Of a stretch of 64,000 bases of DNA, positions 52,527 to 61,193 are shown piece after piece (positions within the stretch are counted from its first letter, which is position 1; each line of letters begins with the position of its first letter). The translations under genes were made by a program, and so were the position numbers. Source of the stretch: Mycobacteroides sp. CBMA 271 (GTDB lineage: Bacteria > Actinomycetota > Actinomycetes > Mycobacteriales > Mycobacteriaceae). A model generated the notes under the pieces. The model was not told where the DNA came from. It ran no database searches and saw only the letters and a list, made by a program, of their open reading frames with translations. Location: assembly GCF_009729205.1 (NCBI RefSeq), contig NZ_VTHB01000005.1, forward strand, positions 310,001-374,000, read 5' to 3'.

Positions 52527-52976
52527 TCAGCCCTCGCGCAGCACATCGTCGATCCGGGCCAGCACCGCAGGCCAGCCCACCGAACACAACTGCCTGAACC
52601 GCATCTGGTCGTGATCGTCCGGATCGAATCCGGACGCCTCGATCTCCAGTCGTGTCCCCATTTCGTCCGGACTCAGCGACCAGCGCGAGTCGATCGCGAT
52701 GGAACCGTCACGGGTGGCCATCCGGTAAGCCAACACCCGGTCGGCGATCACCTCGGTAAACCGCCCGTCGACCTCTCCGACGAATCCGGTGCTCACGAAC
52801 GGAAACACGTTGAACGAGAAGGAAACTCCTGCCTCATATCGCGCCGGGGCGAAGTCCTTGACCCACTGCCCGAAGAAGGACGGCGAGGTCAACATCGACC
52901 ACACCTTGGCGGCGGGGTGAGAGTAGCGATACTCGAAATCGATTGATGTGAGGTCCCCGACCTGCTCAGTCACCAA
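52527..52976 (-). CDS. SRPBCC family protein
   Basis: 149 residues of a START-like fold: SIDFEYRYSHPAAKVWSMLTSPSFFGQWVKDF, a central beta sheet (FSFNVFPFVSTGFVGEVDGRFTEVI) and a C-terminal helix FRQLCSVGWPAVLARIDDVL. Length and layout fit AHSA1-like proteins. Convergent with ripD; the other side faces fhuF. No operon partner. Ligand unknown. Confidence 0.8.
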   Translation of the reverse strand: MVTEQVGDLTSIDFEYRYSHPAAKVWSMLTSPSFFGQWVKDFAPARYEAGVSFSFNVFPFVSTGFVGEVDGRFTEVIADRVLAYRMATRDGSIAIDSRWSLSPDEMGTRLEIEASGFDPDDHDQMRFRQLCSVGWPAVLARIDDVLREG

Positions 52977-53082
52977 CCCACCTTTCCCGCGAACGGCCAG
53001 TCAAGATCCAACTTATCCTCAACCCACGACTCGTGCAGCAAGATAAGACACACAGCATCGTCCGCGACAGAAGGAGGACCCG

Positions 53083-53775
53083 TTGAGCCTGGGACCACCG
53101 CCCCTGTCCATCGAGCTGGCCACGTTCGGGCCGTTCTTCTCAGTCGAGACACACGATATCGGCGATTCGCCGCACGCACCGTGGCGACCGATGGCCGAAT
53201 TGGTGGATGGATCCGGGACGCTACGCGCACGAATCGATGCGGTGCGCAGCAGCCTCGCTGCACGCATTGGGGGAGACCCCGATGGCGTCGACCTCCGCGT
53301 GGCGTCCTCCATCGCCCATCTCGGGCTCGTCGCCCGCATCGTTGCGCCCGTGATCGGCGCTGCGGCGAGCGGTCGGGTCGATATCTCGCAGTCCGCGGAT
53401 GACCTGTGGTGGCAGGACCGATTGGGTGGTCCGTTTCCGCTGTCCGTCACCGCGCGAACCGGATCCGCGGTCCCCGGTCTGGGGCCGGCAATCGAGGCGC
53501 TCACTCAACAGGTCCTCCAACAGACCGGGGTCAGTGAACGGGTGCTGTGGGGAAACGTTGGATCGGCCGTCAACAGTGCCGCGCACCTCATCGCCGCATC
53601 ACGACCCGAACTGACCGACGCCGCCCGCGCGGTGGCCGACATGTATCTTCGCGACCCACGCATCGATGATGGTGCGCTGCGCACGGGGCCGGATTTCCGG
53701 CGACGCAGCTGCTGCCTCATCTACCAGCTCACCGACAATCGCTCGGCGGTGTGCGGTGACTGTGTTCTTCGTTGA
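53083..53775 (+). CDS. FhuF-like 2Fe-2S ferric-siderophore reductase
   Basis: 230 residues. The C-terminal cluster motif C210-C211-x12-C224-x2-C227 (RRSCCLIYQ...AVCGDCVLR) is that of FhuF, which reduces Fe(III)-siderophores in the cytoplasm. The N-terminal domain is all-helical with the family block GNVGSAVNSAAHLI. The TTG start at 53083 is supported by AAGGAGG (53071-53077). No IdeR box or siderophore transporter gene is adjacent. Confidence 0.85.
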   Translation: MSLGPPPLSIELATFGPFFSVETHDIGDSPHAPWRPMAELVDGSGTLRARIDAVRSSLAARIGGDPDGVDLRVASSIAHLGLVARIVAPVIGAAASGRVDISQSADDLWWQDRLGGPFPLSVTARTGSAVPGLGPAIEALTQQVLQQTGVSERVLWGNVGSAVNSAAHLIAASRPELTDAARAVADMYLRDPRIDDGALRTGPDFRRRSCCLIYQLTDNRSAVCGDCVLR

Positions 53776-53803
53776 GTCCTAACCTCAAGCCCGGCCCGGC
53801 TTC

Positions 53804-55285
53804 CTAGGCGAGCTGGTAGGCCTCCAACGGGAAAGACTCCTGCTCCTTGTACGCACTGGCCGTCGAGGTCGGGCGCAGCAGTGCGGCCTCCCCGTGCTGA
53901 TTGAAGTAGTAGCTTCGCGCCGTCTGGCAGCTGCCGAGATAGAACACCGAATTGTCCAGGTTACCGACCATGCGGTTCAGGAATTCGGCGTTGGCTTCAT
54001 CGGTGACCTCGAAGGTTTCCGTACCGGTGCGCGCCATCTCGCCGAAGAGCCGCTTGATGTGCCTCATCTGCGACTCGATGGTGTCGAAGTAGGACAATCC
54101 GCTGTAGGAGTACGGCCCATTGAGCGTCAACAGGTTCGGGAATTTCGGCACGGTGATACCCTCGAAGGCCTGGAAACGGCTGTCCCGCCAGAACTTTCCG
54201 AGGTTGTAGTCCTCGCGACCGATCACCTCGAATGCCGGGAAGGCCGACTCCCACAGATTAAAACCGGTGGCCAGAACCAGTGTGTCGATGACGGTCTTGC
54301 GACCATCGGAGGTCACGATGCCATCGGGTTCGACGCGCTCGATAGATGCCGTCTCGAGGCTCACGTTCTTCTTGGCGAACGCGCGGAAATACGTGTTCGA
54401 GAATGTCGGACGCTTGCAGCCGAAGTCGTAGTCGGGTGTCAGCTTGCGACGTAGCTCGCGATCGCGCACCTGCGCAAACAAGTGCGCCTTGGCCAGCATC
54501 GCGGCCCCATTGTTGGCTTGCCGGAACTGGCGGAAATGCAACACGCCGCCCACCATGATCACTTCGAGAATCGCTGAACCCACTGTGCGAGCGATCTTTT
54601 GAGTGCGCGGGACCCTTGCGAAAAGCTTCTTGATCACGCCGGGCACCTTCGCGTCGGCCTTGGGCACCACCCAGATCGGGGTGCGCTGATACACCGTCAG
54701 CTGCTGCGCATCCTTGGCCAGCTCGGGGATGAGCTGGACGGCGGTAGCGCCGGTGCCAATCAGGCCGATCTTGTGGCCAGCGGCGCGAAAGCTGTTATCC
54801 CACTTGGTGGTGTGAATGATTTTCCCGGCGAAAGACTCGATGCCCTCGATATCGGGCATCTTCGGCTGAGATAGGTAGCCGGTGGCCGTGAGCAGATACT
54901 TGCCGGTGACGGTATCGCCCGATTCGGTGGTGACAACCCAGTGCTGCTCCTCCTCATCCCAGCGCGCACCGGACACCGGCGTGTTGAAACGCATGTACTT
55001 GCGCAGGTCGTGCTTGTCGGCCACGTGGCTGGCGTACTGCTTGAGCTCGGCGCCCGGCGCGAACAACCGCGACCAGTACGGATTCGGTTCGAATGAGTAG
55101 GAGTAGGTCGCCGAGGGGATGTCGACCGCCAGACCGGGGTAGTGGTTGACATGCCAGGTACCGCCGAGGTCGTCCTCGCGATCCAGGATCGCCAGATTGC
55201 TCAGCCCCAGCTCCTTGAGCTGAATGGCCGCGCCCATACCGCCGAAGCCGGCCCCGACGATCACGGCGTCAAACTGCGTTGTCAT
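53804..55285 (-). CDS. Flavin-containing (Baeyer-Villiger type) monooxygenase
   Basis: 493 residues. FAD motif VIVGAGFGGMGAAIQLKE, NADPH motif GLIGTGATAVQLIPELA, and between them the Baeyer-Villiger-like fingerprint FAGKIIHTTKWDNS (F-x-G-x3-H-T-x2-W). Such enzymes insert oxygen next to ketones or oxidise N/S centres; mycobacterial relatives include EthA and the MymA type. The start ATG 55285 sits 70 bp from an unusual 12-bp inverted repeat (55356-55401). The gene stands alone. Confidence 0.9.
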   Translation of the reverse strand: MTTQFDAVIVGAGFGGMGAAIQLKELGLSNLAILDREDDLGGTWHVNHYPGLAVDIPSATYSYSFEPNPYWSRLFAPGAELKQYASHVADKHDLRKYMRFNTPVSGARWDEEEQHWVVTTESGDTVTGKYLLTATGYLSQPKMPDIEGIESFAGKIIHTTKWDNSFRAAGHKIGLIGTGATAVQLIPELAKDAQQLTVYQRTPIWVVPKADAKVPGVIKKLFARVPRTQKIARTVGSAILEVIMVGGVLHFRQFRQANNGAAMLAKAHLFAQVRDRELRRKLTPDYDFGCKRPTFSNTYFRAFAKKNVSLETASIERVEPDGIVTSDGRKTVIDTLVLATGFNLWESAFPAFEVIGREDYNLGKFWRDSRFQAFEGITVPKFPNLLTLNGPYSYSGLSYFDTIESQMRHIKRLFGEMARTGTETFEVTDEANAEFLNRMVGNLDNSVFYLGSCQTARSYYFNQHGEAALLRPTSTASAYKEQESFPLEAYQLA

Positions 55286-55355
55286 GTCCCAATGCTAGCC
55301 GCGGTCCCAGGCAAATGGTCGGCCCGTCTAGTTACACGTCGAATGCCTCCCGACA

Positions 55356-55401
55356 GTAACGTCACGCTGGGAAAACGAGCAGAATTCTGGCGTGACGTTA
55401 C
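55356..55401. repeat. 12-bp inverted repeat in the FMO / membrane-protein divergent gap
   Basis: GTAACGTCACGC (55356-55367) and GCGTGACGTTAC (55390-55401) form perfect 12-bp arms separated by 22 bp, and the right end of the spacer holds the perfect palindrome CAGAATTCTG (55380-55389). It lies 71 bp upstream of the monooxygenase start and 126 bp upstream of the gene at 55527. It may be a regulator binding site or a cruciform-forming element; no terminator role is expected there. Confidence 0.8.
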
Positions 55402-55526
55402 GGTCAGCCAGCACGTGGCTCACTGCTCGCTCTATCCGGGGAAGCCGGTGCTCGCCTGTTGGGGAACTGTCACGGCCATCCATACGACCTCTAATGTCGA
55501 GACTGTTCGGAATCAGGAGGCATCGG

Positions 55527-56021
55527 GTGAGTACTCAGCGGAGCAACGCCGGGATCGAGGACACGCTGCGCGCGATCGAGCTGCAGGTGCTTGAAGACGT
55601 GTGGATGAGCCCGGCTCGGCGACGGACGGCGTTGGCGGCGACGGTCGTCTTAGGCGTGGCCGCGGTGGGCCGGTGGTCCAATCTCGGCGCACATGCCAAT
55701 CCGACCCTGCATGTCGATGCGGTGGTACCGGGGACGGCCATCATGTTCCTGGTGGCCTGCGTGGTGTCCGCGGTGGCGCTGCGTCGACGGTATTTCCGCT
55801 GGTGTTGCGCCGCGGCCTATACCGCCGCGTTGAGCACGGTGATCAGTCTGGCCGCCCTGTGGTGGCATCAGACCGCGGATGGATCGGATCCGGTGGCGTG
55901 GACGTTGGCCGCTTCGCTTGCCGCCATCACCTTGACGATCACGTGGCTCGCCACCATCCTCACGCCCTTGGAGGATTCTCAGCCCGAGATGCGTACCGGG
56001 TATTCGCCGTTATCCGACTGA
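55527..56021 (+). CDS. Four-helix membrane protein
   Basis: 164 residues: a cytoplasmic start (STQRSNAGIEDTLRAIELQVLEDVW) then about four helices (ALAATVVLGVAAVGRW; IMFLVACVVSAVALRRR; CCAAAYTAALSTVISLAALWW; LAASLAAITLTITWLATIL). GTG 55527 follows AGGAGG (55515-55520), so the longer upstream frame is not used. Family unknown to me. Its 3' end overlaps the opposite-strand ORF at 55979 by 43 bp. Confidence 0.72.
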   Translation: MSTQRSNAGIEDTLRAIELQVLEDVWMSPARRRTALAATVVLGVAAVGRWSNLGAHANPTLHVDAVVPGTAIMFLVACVVSAVALRRRYFRWCCAAAYTAALSTVISLAALWWHQTADGSDPVAWTLAASLAAITLTITWLATILTPLEDSQPEMRTGYSPLSD

Positions 56022-56302
56022 GCGACAAGCGATATCGGGAACCTGTCATTCAGCGCGCACATCAGCTGGTCCAGTACCACGACCTCCGAACGCTTGGCAC
56101 CGATAAGCCGTTGCAGGCGTGCATGACTGGATGGCTTGCCGCGCTGTTGTCGTCGTTCAAGCGATGCTATGTGGTTGGCCAATTCTCGCCACGCCACCGC
56201 CCGTTGCTCGCCGAGCAGATCGTGAAAGTACTGCGCCTGCCTTAGATCCGCATCATGTGTCTGCGGATTCAGGTCGACGACTTTGATCAGATCGCCGTTC
56301 AT
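55979..56302 (-). CDS. Hypothetical protein
   Basis: A 107-residue frame: LNPQTHDADLRQAQYFHDLLGEQRAVAWRELANHIASLERRQQRG is helical and charged, which looks like real protein rather than shadow sequence. The ATG lies in the gap before the hemophore-like gene. It overlaps the convergent membrane protein gene by 43 bp. No family is recognised, and no good ribosome-binding site is obvious, so it may not be expressed. Confidence 0.45.
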   Translation of the reverse strand: MNGDLIKVVDLNPQTHDADLRQAQYFHDLLGEQRAVAWRELANHIASLERRQQRGKPSSHARLQRLIGAKRSEVVVLDQLMCALNDRFPISLVAQSDNGEYPVRISG

Positions 56303-56406
56303 GTGGACAACATAGGGCCGACAGATGTCCCAGCCACTGCCGCCGTTTCACCGACACATCTCGATCCGTTCACACCATGGGAACTACCCGGTGTGAGGAA
56401 CTGCCG

Positions 56407-56745
56407 TCAGTAGTTGCGGCAGGAAGTGGCAACCTGATTGATCAGGACGGTGTATTCCTGTACCGCCGGCATGCCTTTGACCTCGTCGACCATCTGCTGC
56501 CGCTTGACCCGCGGAGAAGCGACGAACTGCTGAAGCCATGCGCCGGCGATCGGGCTGGCGTTCACCTGCTGAGCCGCCTCGGGTGACTGCACGTTCAGGG
56601 CCGCCATGATCTGCGGGTACGTGCATGTGGTGTTGACGATGGCACTCACATCCGGTTCCGCGGAGGCAATCCCGCTGCCTGCGAACAGTGACAACGCCAC
56701 TGCGCCAGAACCAACAATCAACTTCGCCGTCAAGGGCATTCTCAT
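56407..56745 (-). CDS. Hemophore-related secreted protein
   Basis: 112 residues with a signal peptide (TAKLIVGSGAVALSLFAG, cleavage near GIASA-EPD) and a small helical domain with two Cys (NTTCTYPQIMAALN and ATSCRNY). This spacing and the CTYPQI motif match the mycobacterial hemophore/hemophore-related group (Rv0203 kind) that binds heme outside the cell. Whether this member binds heme is not shown. No MmpL3/11-type transporter is adjacent. Confidence 0.82.
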   Translation of the reverse strand: MRMPLTAKLIVGSGAVALSLFAGSGIASAEPDVSAIVNTTCTYPQIMAALNVQSPEAAQQVNASPIAGAWLQQFVASPRVKRQQMVDEVKGMPAVQEYTVLINQVATSCRNY

Positions 56746-56873
56746 TTACCTTCCGCCACGTCCCCCGACGTGCATATCGACAATCCGTGAAATCTCGTTA
56801 CTCAACAACGCTAGCAGGATTCCCCGACACCTGACGGGCGCGCAAATAGGGCCTCGCGGCGTAACGTCTGGCC

Positions 56874-57437
56874 ATGACCGTTGCCGCTGGCACCCAGCTC
56901 GCGCTCAAGGAATGGAGCGCAGCGGTGCATGCGATGCTCGACGGTCGCCAGACAATTCTGCTGCGCAAGGGCGGAATTCACGAGAAACGCTTCACCGTCG
57001 CCGACTCCCGTTTCTTGCTGTTCCCGACCGCTGTCCACGGCCACGCCGAGCGGGTGCGCCCGGAGCACCACGATGTGTTGAAAGCCGCCGCAACCGATAG
57101 CACCGCAACCGAAGTCATTGTGCGTGCCGGCGCCGAGGTAATGGCCGCCGTCGAGGTCAACCGACCGGAAGGGCTCGAAGAGATTGCTTCACTGCATATC
57201 TGGACTGCCGAATCCATCCGTGCCGACCGTCTGGACTTCCGGCCGAAGCATCGGCTGACGGTGCTCGTGGTGCGGGTGTGCCCCCTGGCCGCACCCATTC
57301 GTGTGATCCGGACCACGGAACACGGTGGCTGCACGAGCTGGGTGCAACTGCCTATCGCCCCGGAGTGGGACACGCCGGTGCACGACACCTCCGCCCTGAG
57401 CGACATCGCCGGGCGAGTGCGCCAATCGGTCGGTTGA
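56874..57437 (+). CDS. DUF1802 family protein
   Basis: 187 residues: LALKEWSAAVHAMLDGRQTILLRKGGIHEKRFTVADSRFLLFPTAVHGHAERVRPEHHD in shorter parts (LKEWSAAVHAMLDG; ILLRKGGIHEKRF; FLLFPT), which is the DUF1802 signature, with RLTVLVVRVCPLA later. It occurs widely in bacteria and has no known function, though its fold is enzyme-like. A single gene with its own ATG. Confidence 0.82.
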   Translation: MTVAAGTQLALKEWSAAVHAMLDGRQTILLRKGGIHEKRFTVADSRFLLFPTAVHGHAERVRPEHHDVLKAAATDSTATEVIVRAGAEVMAAVEVNRPEGLEEIASLHIWTAESIRADRLDFRPKHRLTVLVVRVCPLAAPIRVIRTTEHGGCTSWVQLPIAPEWDTPVHDTSALSDIAGRVRQSVG

Positions 57438-57452
57438 TCCTGTTACTTGCGA

Positions 57453-58199
57453 CTAAGACCCGGCCGTGGGAGTGCCGCCGATAAGGTCCTCCCAGCGCCG
57501 ACGCACCGGGCCCCACCGGCCATCGAATTCGACGGTCCGGCGCTGCGCTCGATCACGCTTGCCCTCCGAGTAACGCCACCGTGCCCACGGGGATGTCGGG
57601 CGTGCCAGCCGGAACGCGGAAACCCATGCAATCGGGGCGATGAAGAGGCCGACCAACGCGGTCGGGTACTTGCCCTTGAGTGCAGTCACCGCCACCAGCA
57701 CCAGGTGGATGAGCAGTACCGCTACCGCGGTACCGCGGGCCAGTAAGACCATTCCGGTCAGGCCGTCCACGTTGACCGGCGAAACACCCACGGCGGCAAG
57801 CCCCACGCACGCCGCGGCCAGCATGACCACGCTGACCGACAGCTGACCCTCTTGCGTCCAATACACATCCTGGAGCCGGAAGATCATCGCGAACTCGTCG
57901 AGGACCAGCGACGCGCCGATTCCTACGAGTGCGCCGGCGATGTAGGTCCAGATCGACAGCGGCGGGGACCCAAGCGCGGTAAATCCGCCCACGATCAGCA
58001 ACACCACACCCGGGGTGGAGTGATGGAGGTGCACACCGCTGCTGCTGATATTGCGAAATGGCCCCTTACCGGCGCGGATCAGCCTCGTGATGGTCCGCGT
58101 GACGACAAAGGTCACCACATAGGCGACAAAGCCCAGCAGCAGCGGGCCCTTGTACCCGTCGATCACATCGAACTGCCACCAGGTGCTCAGCCAGGCCAC
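57453..58199 (-). CDS. Conserved integral membrane protein with an HLHHSTPG motif
   Basis: 248 residues with about six helices. Features are the motif SSSGVHLHHSTPGVVLLIVGG (shown as HLHHSTPG), an acidic VLDEFAMIFRLQDVYW block after the third helix and a basic C-terminal tail rich in Arg/Trp (RYSEGKRDRAQRR). The two His and the Asp/Glu suggest a metal or membrane-enzyme site. It is convergent with the DUF1802 gene. No function is known to me. Confidence 0.75.
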   Translation of the reverse strand: MAWLSTWWQFDVIDGYKGPLLLGFVAYVVTFVVTRTITRLIRAGKGPFRNISSSGVHLHHSTPGVVLLIVGGFTALGSPPLSIWTYIAGALVGIGASLVLDEFAMIFRLQDVYWTQEGQLSVSVVMLAAACVGLAAVGVSPVNVDGLTGMVLLARGTAVAVLLIHLVLVAVTALKGKYPTALVGLFIAPIAWVSAFRLARPTSPWARWRYSEGKRDRAQRRTVEFDGRWGPVRRRWEDLIGGTPTAGS

Positions 58200-58318
58200 G
58201 GTCGGATGGTAGCGGCGTGCCGACCCCGAGGCAGGGGGATCGCCATATCGGGACCCACTGAAGTAAGGTCCCCCTTACCCAACGCTGGGATAGGCCCGCG
58301 TGTGAGCGAGGGAGCGCA

Positions 58319-59926
58319 GTGACCGCCCAGCCGGATTTCTCGATCGTCGTCGGCTACGGCACCGATATGGGCAATGCCGAGGACGCCGCCATGTCGTTCA
58401 CCGAGGCGCTGGAGGAGGCCACTGGCGTCAAGTCCGAGGCCATCGAGCTCAATCAGGTCGATATCACGGACCTGCAATCGGCTACCCATTTCATCGTGGT
58501 GGTGTCGACATTCGGCGACGGTGAGTTTCCCGATAACGCTCTGCTGTTCTGGGAGGCGCTCAGCGCCGAGGCGGCAGATCGGCTTGAGCATCTGAACTTC
58601 GCGGTGCTCGCACTCGGTGACAGCAGCTACGAATTCTTCTGCAATGCCGGCCTGCTGCTCGATGACCGCCTTGCGGTCCTCGGTGCGACACGGCTGACGG
58701 AACGCGTCGATGTCGACGGACCATATCTTGGGCCATCGAAGGACTGGACGACCGATCTGGTCAAACTCCTTGCCGCCGAGCACTCCAGCCCTGCGGCGGC
58801 TGCCGTGGTGACCGAGGCGCCCGCCCCGCACAAGCGCGACCGCCATGAACCCGTCGAGGCCAGACTCGTCGCCAATCGGGTGCTCACCGCCCCCGAATCC
58901 GATAAGGAAGTGCGCCACTACGAGGTAGATCTCTCCGGTTCCGGGATCACTTACGAGGCAGGCGATTCGATCGCCGTGCACGCCACCAACGATCCCGCTC
59001 TCGTCCGGGCGATCCTGGCCGAGTTGGGCGTCGCGGCCGAGCATCGGGTGGCCGGTCACGACGAGTCGCTCGGTGCGCTGCTGTCCGATCATCTGGAGAT
59101 CCGCACCCCGTCACGGACGCTTCGCGCGCTAGTCGCCGATCGAACCGAGGATGCCGACGCCGTCGCCGCCCTCACCGGCGATGTCACCCCGGCACCTGAT
59201 TCGTGGCTGTACGGCAAGGATGTCCTGGACCTGATCAGACTGGGGGGGTTGACCGTTGATGATCTGGTCGACAACCTGCGCCCGCTGCAGTTCCGCGACT
59301 ACTCCATCGCCTCGAGCCCGGCCGTCCACCCCGACACCGTGCATCTGACCGTGGCGACCATCCGATACGCCGACGCCGATCGCACGTATGGCGGTGTGGC
59401 ATCGACATTCCTGGCCGACCGCGGGCAGACGATGCTGGTACATCTGCGGCCCAACCACACGTTCCGGCTGCCCGCCGAGGACGTGCCGATCATCATGATC
59501 GGTCCGGGGACCGGTATCGCACCGTTCCGCGGATTCCTGCAGGAGCGCCAGGCCGCAGGTGCCACTGGGCGTTCGTGGCTGTTTTTCGGAGACCGGCGGC
59601 GTGCCACCAGTTTCCTCTACGGCGAGGAGCTTCAGGGCTTCGTCGATTCGGGTTCTTTGACCCGCCTCGACCTTGCGTTCTCCCGTGACGGGGACACGAA
59701 ACAGTATGTCCAACACCGCATGCTGGAGAACGCGACAGAGCTGTTCGCCTGGCTACAGGACGGTGCATACGTGTACGTGTGCGGCGATGCCGACCACATG
59801 GCCAAGGACGTCGACGCCACGCTGCACGATATCGTCGCCCGCTGCGGGGCGATGGATGCCGCCGGAGCACACGCGTACGTCAACGAGCTCATCAAGAGCC
59901 ACCGATACGTTCGCGACGTCTACTAA
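58319..59926 (+). CDS. Diflavin (CysJ-like) NADPH reductase
   Basis: 535 residues: flavodoxin-like FMN domain (1-150: VGYGTDMGNAEDAA, VVSTFGDGEFPDNA, VLALGDSSYEFF), a connecting FAD domain (RDYSIASSP near 326) and the NADPH domain (GPGTGIAPFRGFLQER near 396), ending SHRYVRDVY. It matches the C-terminal half of the nitrate reductase at 1035-4925 motif for motif, including the same last six residues. CysJ proteins feed electrons to sulfite reductase, but no hemoprotein subunit is adjacent, and actinobacterial SirA takes electrons from ferredoxin, so its partner is open. GTG start. Confidence 0.88.
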   Translation: MTAQPDFSIVVGYGTDMGNAEDAAMSFTEALEEATGVKSEAIELNQVDITDLQSATHFIVVVSTFGDGEFPDNALLFWEALSAEAADRLEHLNFAVLALGDSSYEFFCNAGLLLDDRLAVLGATRLTERVDVDGPYLGPSKDWTTDLVKLLAAEHSSPAAAAVVTEAPAPHKRDRHEPVEARLVANRVLTAPESDKEVRHYEVDLSGSGITYEAGDSIAVHATNDPALVRAILAELGVAAEHRVAGHDESLGALLSDHLEIRTPSRTLRALVADRTEDADAVAALTGDVTPAPDSWLYGKDVLDLIRLGGLTVDDLVDNLRPLQFRDYSIASSPAVHPDTVHLTVATIRYADADRTYGGVASTFLADRGQTMLVHLRPNHTFRLPAEDVPIIMIGPGTGIAPFRGFLQERQAAGATGRSWLFFGDRRRATSFLYGEELQGFVDSGSLTRLDLAFSRDGDTKQYVQHRMLENATELFAWLQDGAYVYVCGDADHMAKDVDATLHDIVARCGAMDAAGAHAYVNELIKSHRYVRDVY

Positions 59927-59930
59927 GGGC

Positions 59931-60296
59931 TCATTCCCGGCCCGCACGCCACCTCTCCAACATTCGCCGATCCCGTTTAGTCGGCCGCCCCGCACCACGA
60001 TCACGCACAGCCACCAGAACCTGAAGACCCTCAGACTGGGCCGGCGTTCGGTCGAGGTAACAGGTCACGGCATCGGCGGCACCGACCCGCTTTTGGATCA
60101 CCCTTACCACCTTCACGATTCGCGTCGTATCACCCACCAACACGCGAACCTCGTCACCGGGGGACACCATCGTCGACGGCTTCGCCGGTCGATCGTTGAT
60201 CCGGACATGCCCACCCCGGCACGCCGCAGCGGCGTCCGGCCGCGTCTTCATCAGCCGGACCGCCCATAGCCACCGATCGGCGCGGGACGACTCCAT
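59931..60296 (-). CDS. S4 domain RNA-binding protein (HslR-like)
   Basis: 121 residues: RADRWLWAVRLMKTRPDAAAACRGGHVRINDRPAKPSTMVSPGDEV is an S4 domain (parts: RADRWLWAVRLMKTR, GGHVRINDRPAKPS), followed by RIVKVVRVIQKRVGAADA and a basic tail GRPTKRDRRMLERWRAG. HslR (Hsp15) rescues stalled 50S-nascent chain complexes in other bacteria; the role here is by analogy. Start ATG 60296. Convergent with the diflavin reductase, 4 bp from its stop. Confidence 0.85.
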   Translation of the reverse strand: MESSRADRWLWAVRLMKTRPDAAAACRGGHVRINDRPAKPSTMVSPGDEVRVLVGDTTRIVKVVRVIQKRVGAADAVTCYLDRTPAQSEGLQVLVAVRDRGAGRPTKRDRRMLERWRAGRE

Positions 60297-60380
60297 GACC
60301 TCCATCATGCAGGGCCCAAGCGCAGGCTTCGAGCGTGTCATCCATGTCGAGGGGGAGGAGGGTGCTGGTGTTATGACCTC

Positions 60381-61193
60381 CTAGGCGCGTAGCGCCAGGA
60401 TCTGCTCAATCTCACTTCTCAGCCGTTCGTGACGGAACGGTTCGAAACCGAGCGCATTTCCGGTGCGCGTCGCCAAGCGGGCGAACAGGTCCACCGTGCG
60501 ACGCAATGCCGCCGCGGTGTCGGCGGCATCGAGGTGGCCCCAACAGCCGCCCAGTTCGTCGCGGATGTCCGCATCCATCCAGCCGTTCATGCGCGTGCCC
60601 AGGTAGTGGGTGTCGTGACTCGTCCCATATCGCATGAGGTGGTCCCATTCGATGATCTGAAGCAGTTCTTCCTTGAGGTCCTCATCGCGCCGCTTCGCCG
60701 ACCAGAGTTCTTCGCGTGTTACGGCTTTCGCGCACATCAGCGCCGCGGCGTAGCCCCAGTGCATACACTCCTCGAACTCGTCTTCGTCGGGCAGCTCGCC
60801 GTCGAGCGGACGCACAGACGCCGGATCGGGTGCGCTGCCGTCTTTATCGAGGAGCACGTGAAACGGTCGGACGTGCTCCGTCTCACCAAGGTCCTCCGCG
60901 GGAATCAGAGTGAAGTCGAGCTTTCCGCCCGCGTAGTGGATCAGGCGGGTCGGGTACCCGAGGTCTTCGTCTTCGAGGCGTTCGACGACGAGCACCTCGC
61001 CGAGCGATGACCACCAGGAATCCTCCACGGCAAGCTCATCGGGATCGGCCGCGTAGATTTCGATATCGCGGTCCGACAGGGGATGCGCATCCCCGGCGAC
61101 CGCGGAGCCGGTGACTACGAGCGCCCGGACGTTCTCCGTCTCCAGCGCCCATGCGACCAATTTCTCGAGCACCTCGCCGTAGTTCACACCCAT
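60381..61193 (-). CDS. ANT(6)-like aminoglycoside adenylyltransferase family protein
   Basis: 270 residues. The nucleotidyltransferase motif G29-S30-(x10)-D41-R-D43 (TGSAVAGDAHPLSDRDIEIY) and the downstream GGKLDFTLIPAEDL (third acidic) are intact, with a long C-terminal helical domain (EEECMHWGYAAALMCAKAV-like, shown as HWGYAAALMCAKAV). This fits the AadK/ANT(6) family, which adenylates streptomycin at O-6. Whether it acts on streptomycin here is unproven; many chromosomal relatives have other or no known substrates. ATG 61193 lies in a short overlap with the small ORF upstream. Confidence 0.78.
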   Translation of the reverse strand: MGVNYGEVLEKLVAWALETENVRALVVTGSAVAGDAHPLSDRDIEIYAADPDELAVEDSWWSSLGEVLVVERLEDEDLGYPTRLIHYAGGKLDFTLIPAEDLGETEHVRPFHVLLDKDGSAPDPASVRPLDGELPDEDEFEECMHWGYAAALMCAKAVTREELWSAKRRDEDLKEELLQIIEWDHLMRYGTSHDTHYLGTRMNGWMDADIRDELGGCWGHLDAADTAAALRRTVDLFARLATRTGNALGFEPFRHERLRSEIEQILALRA

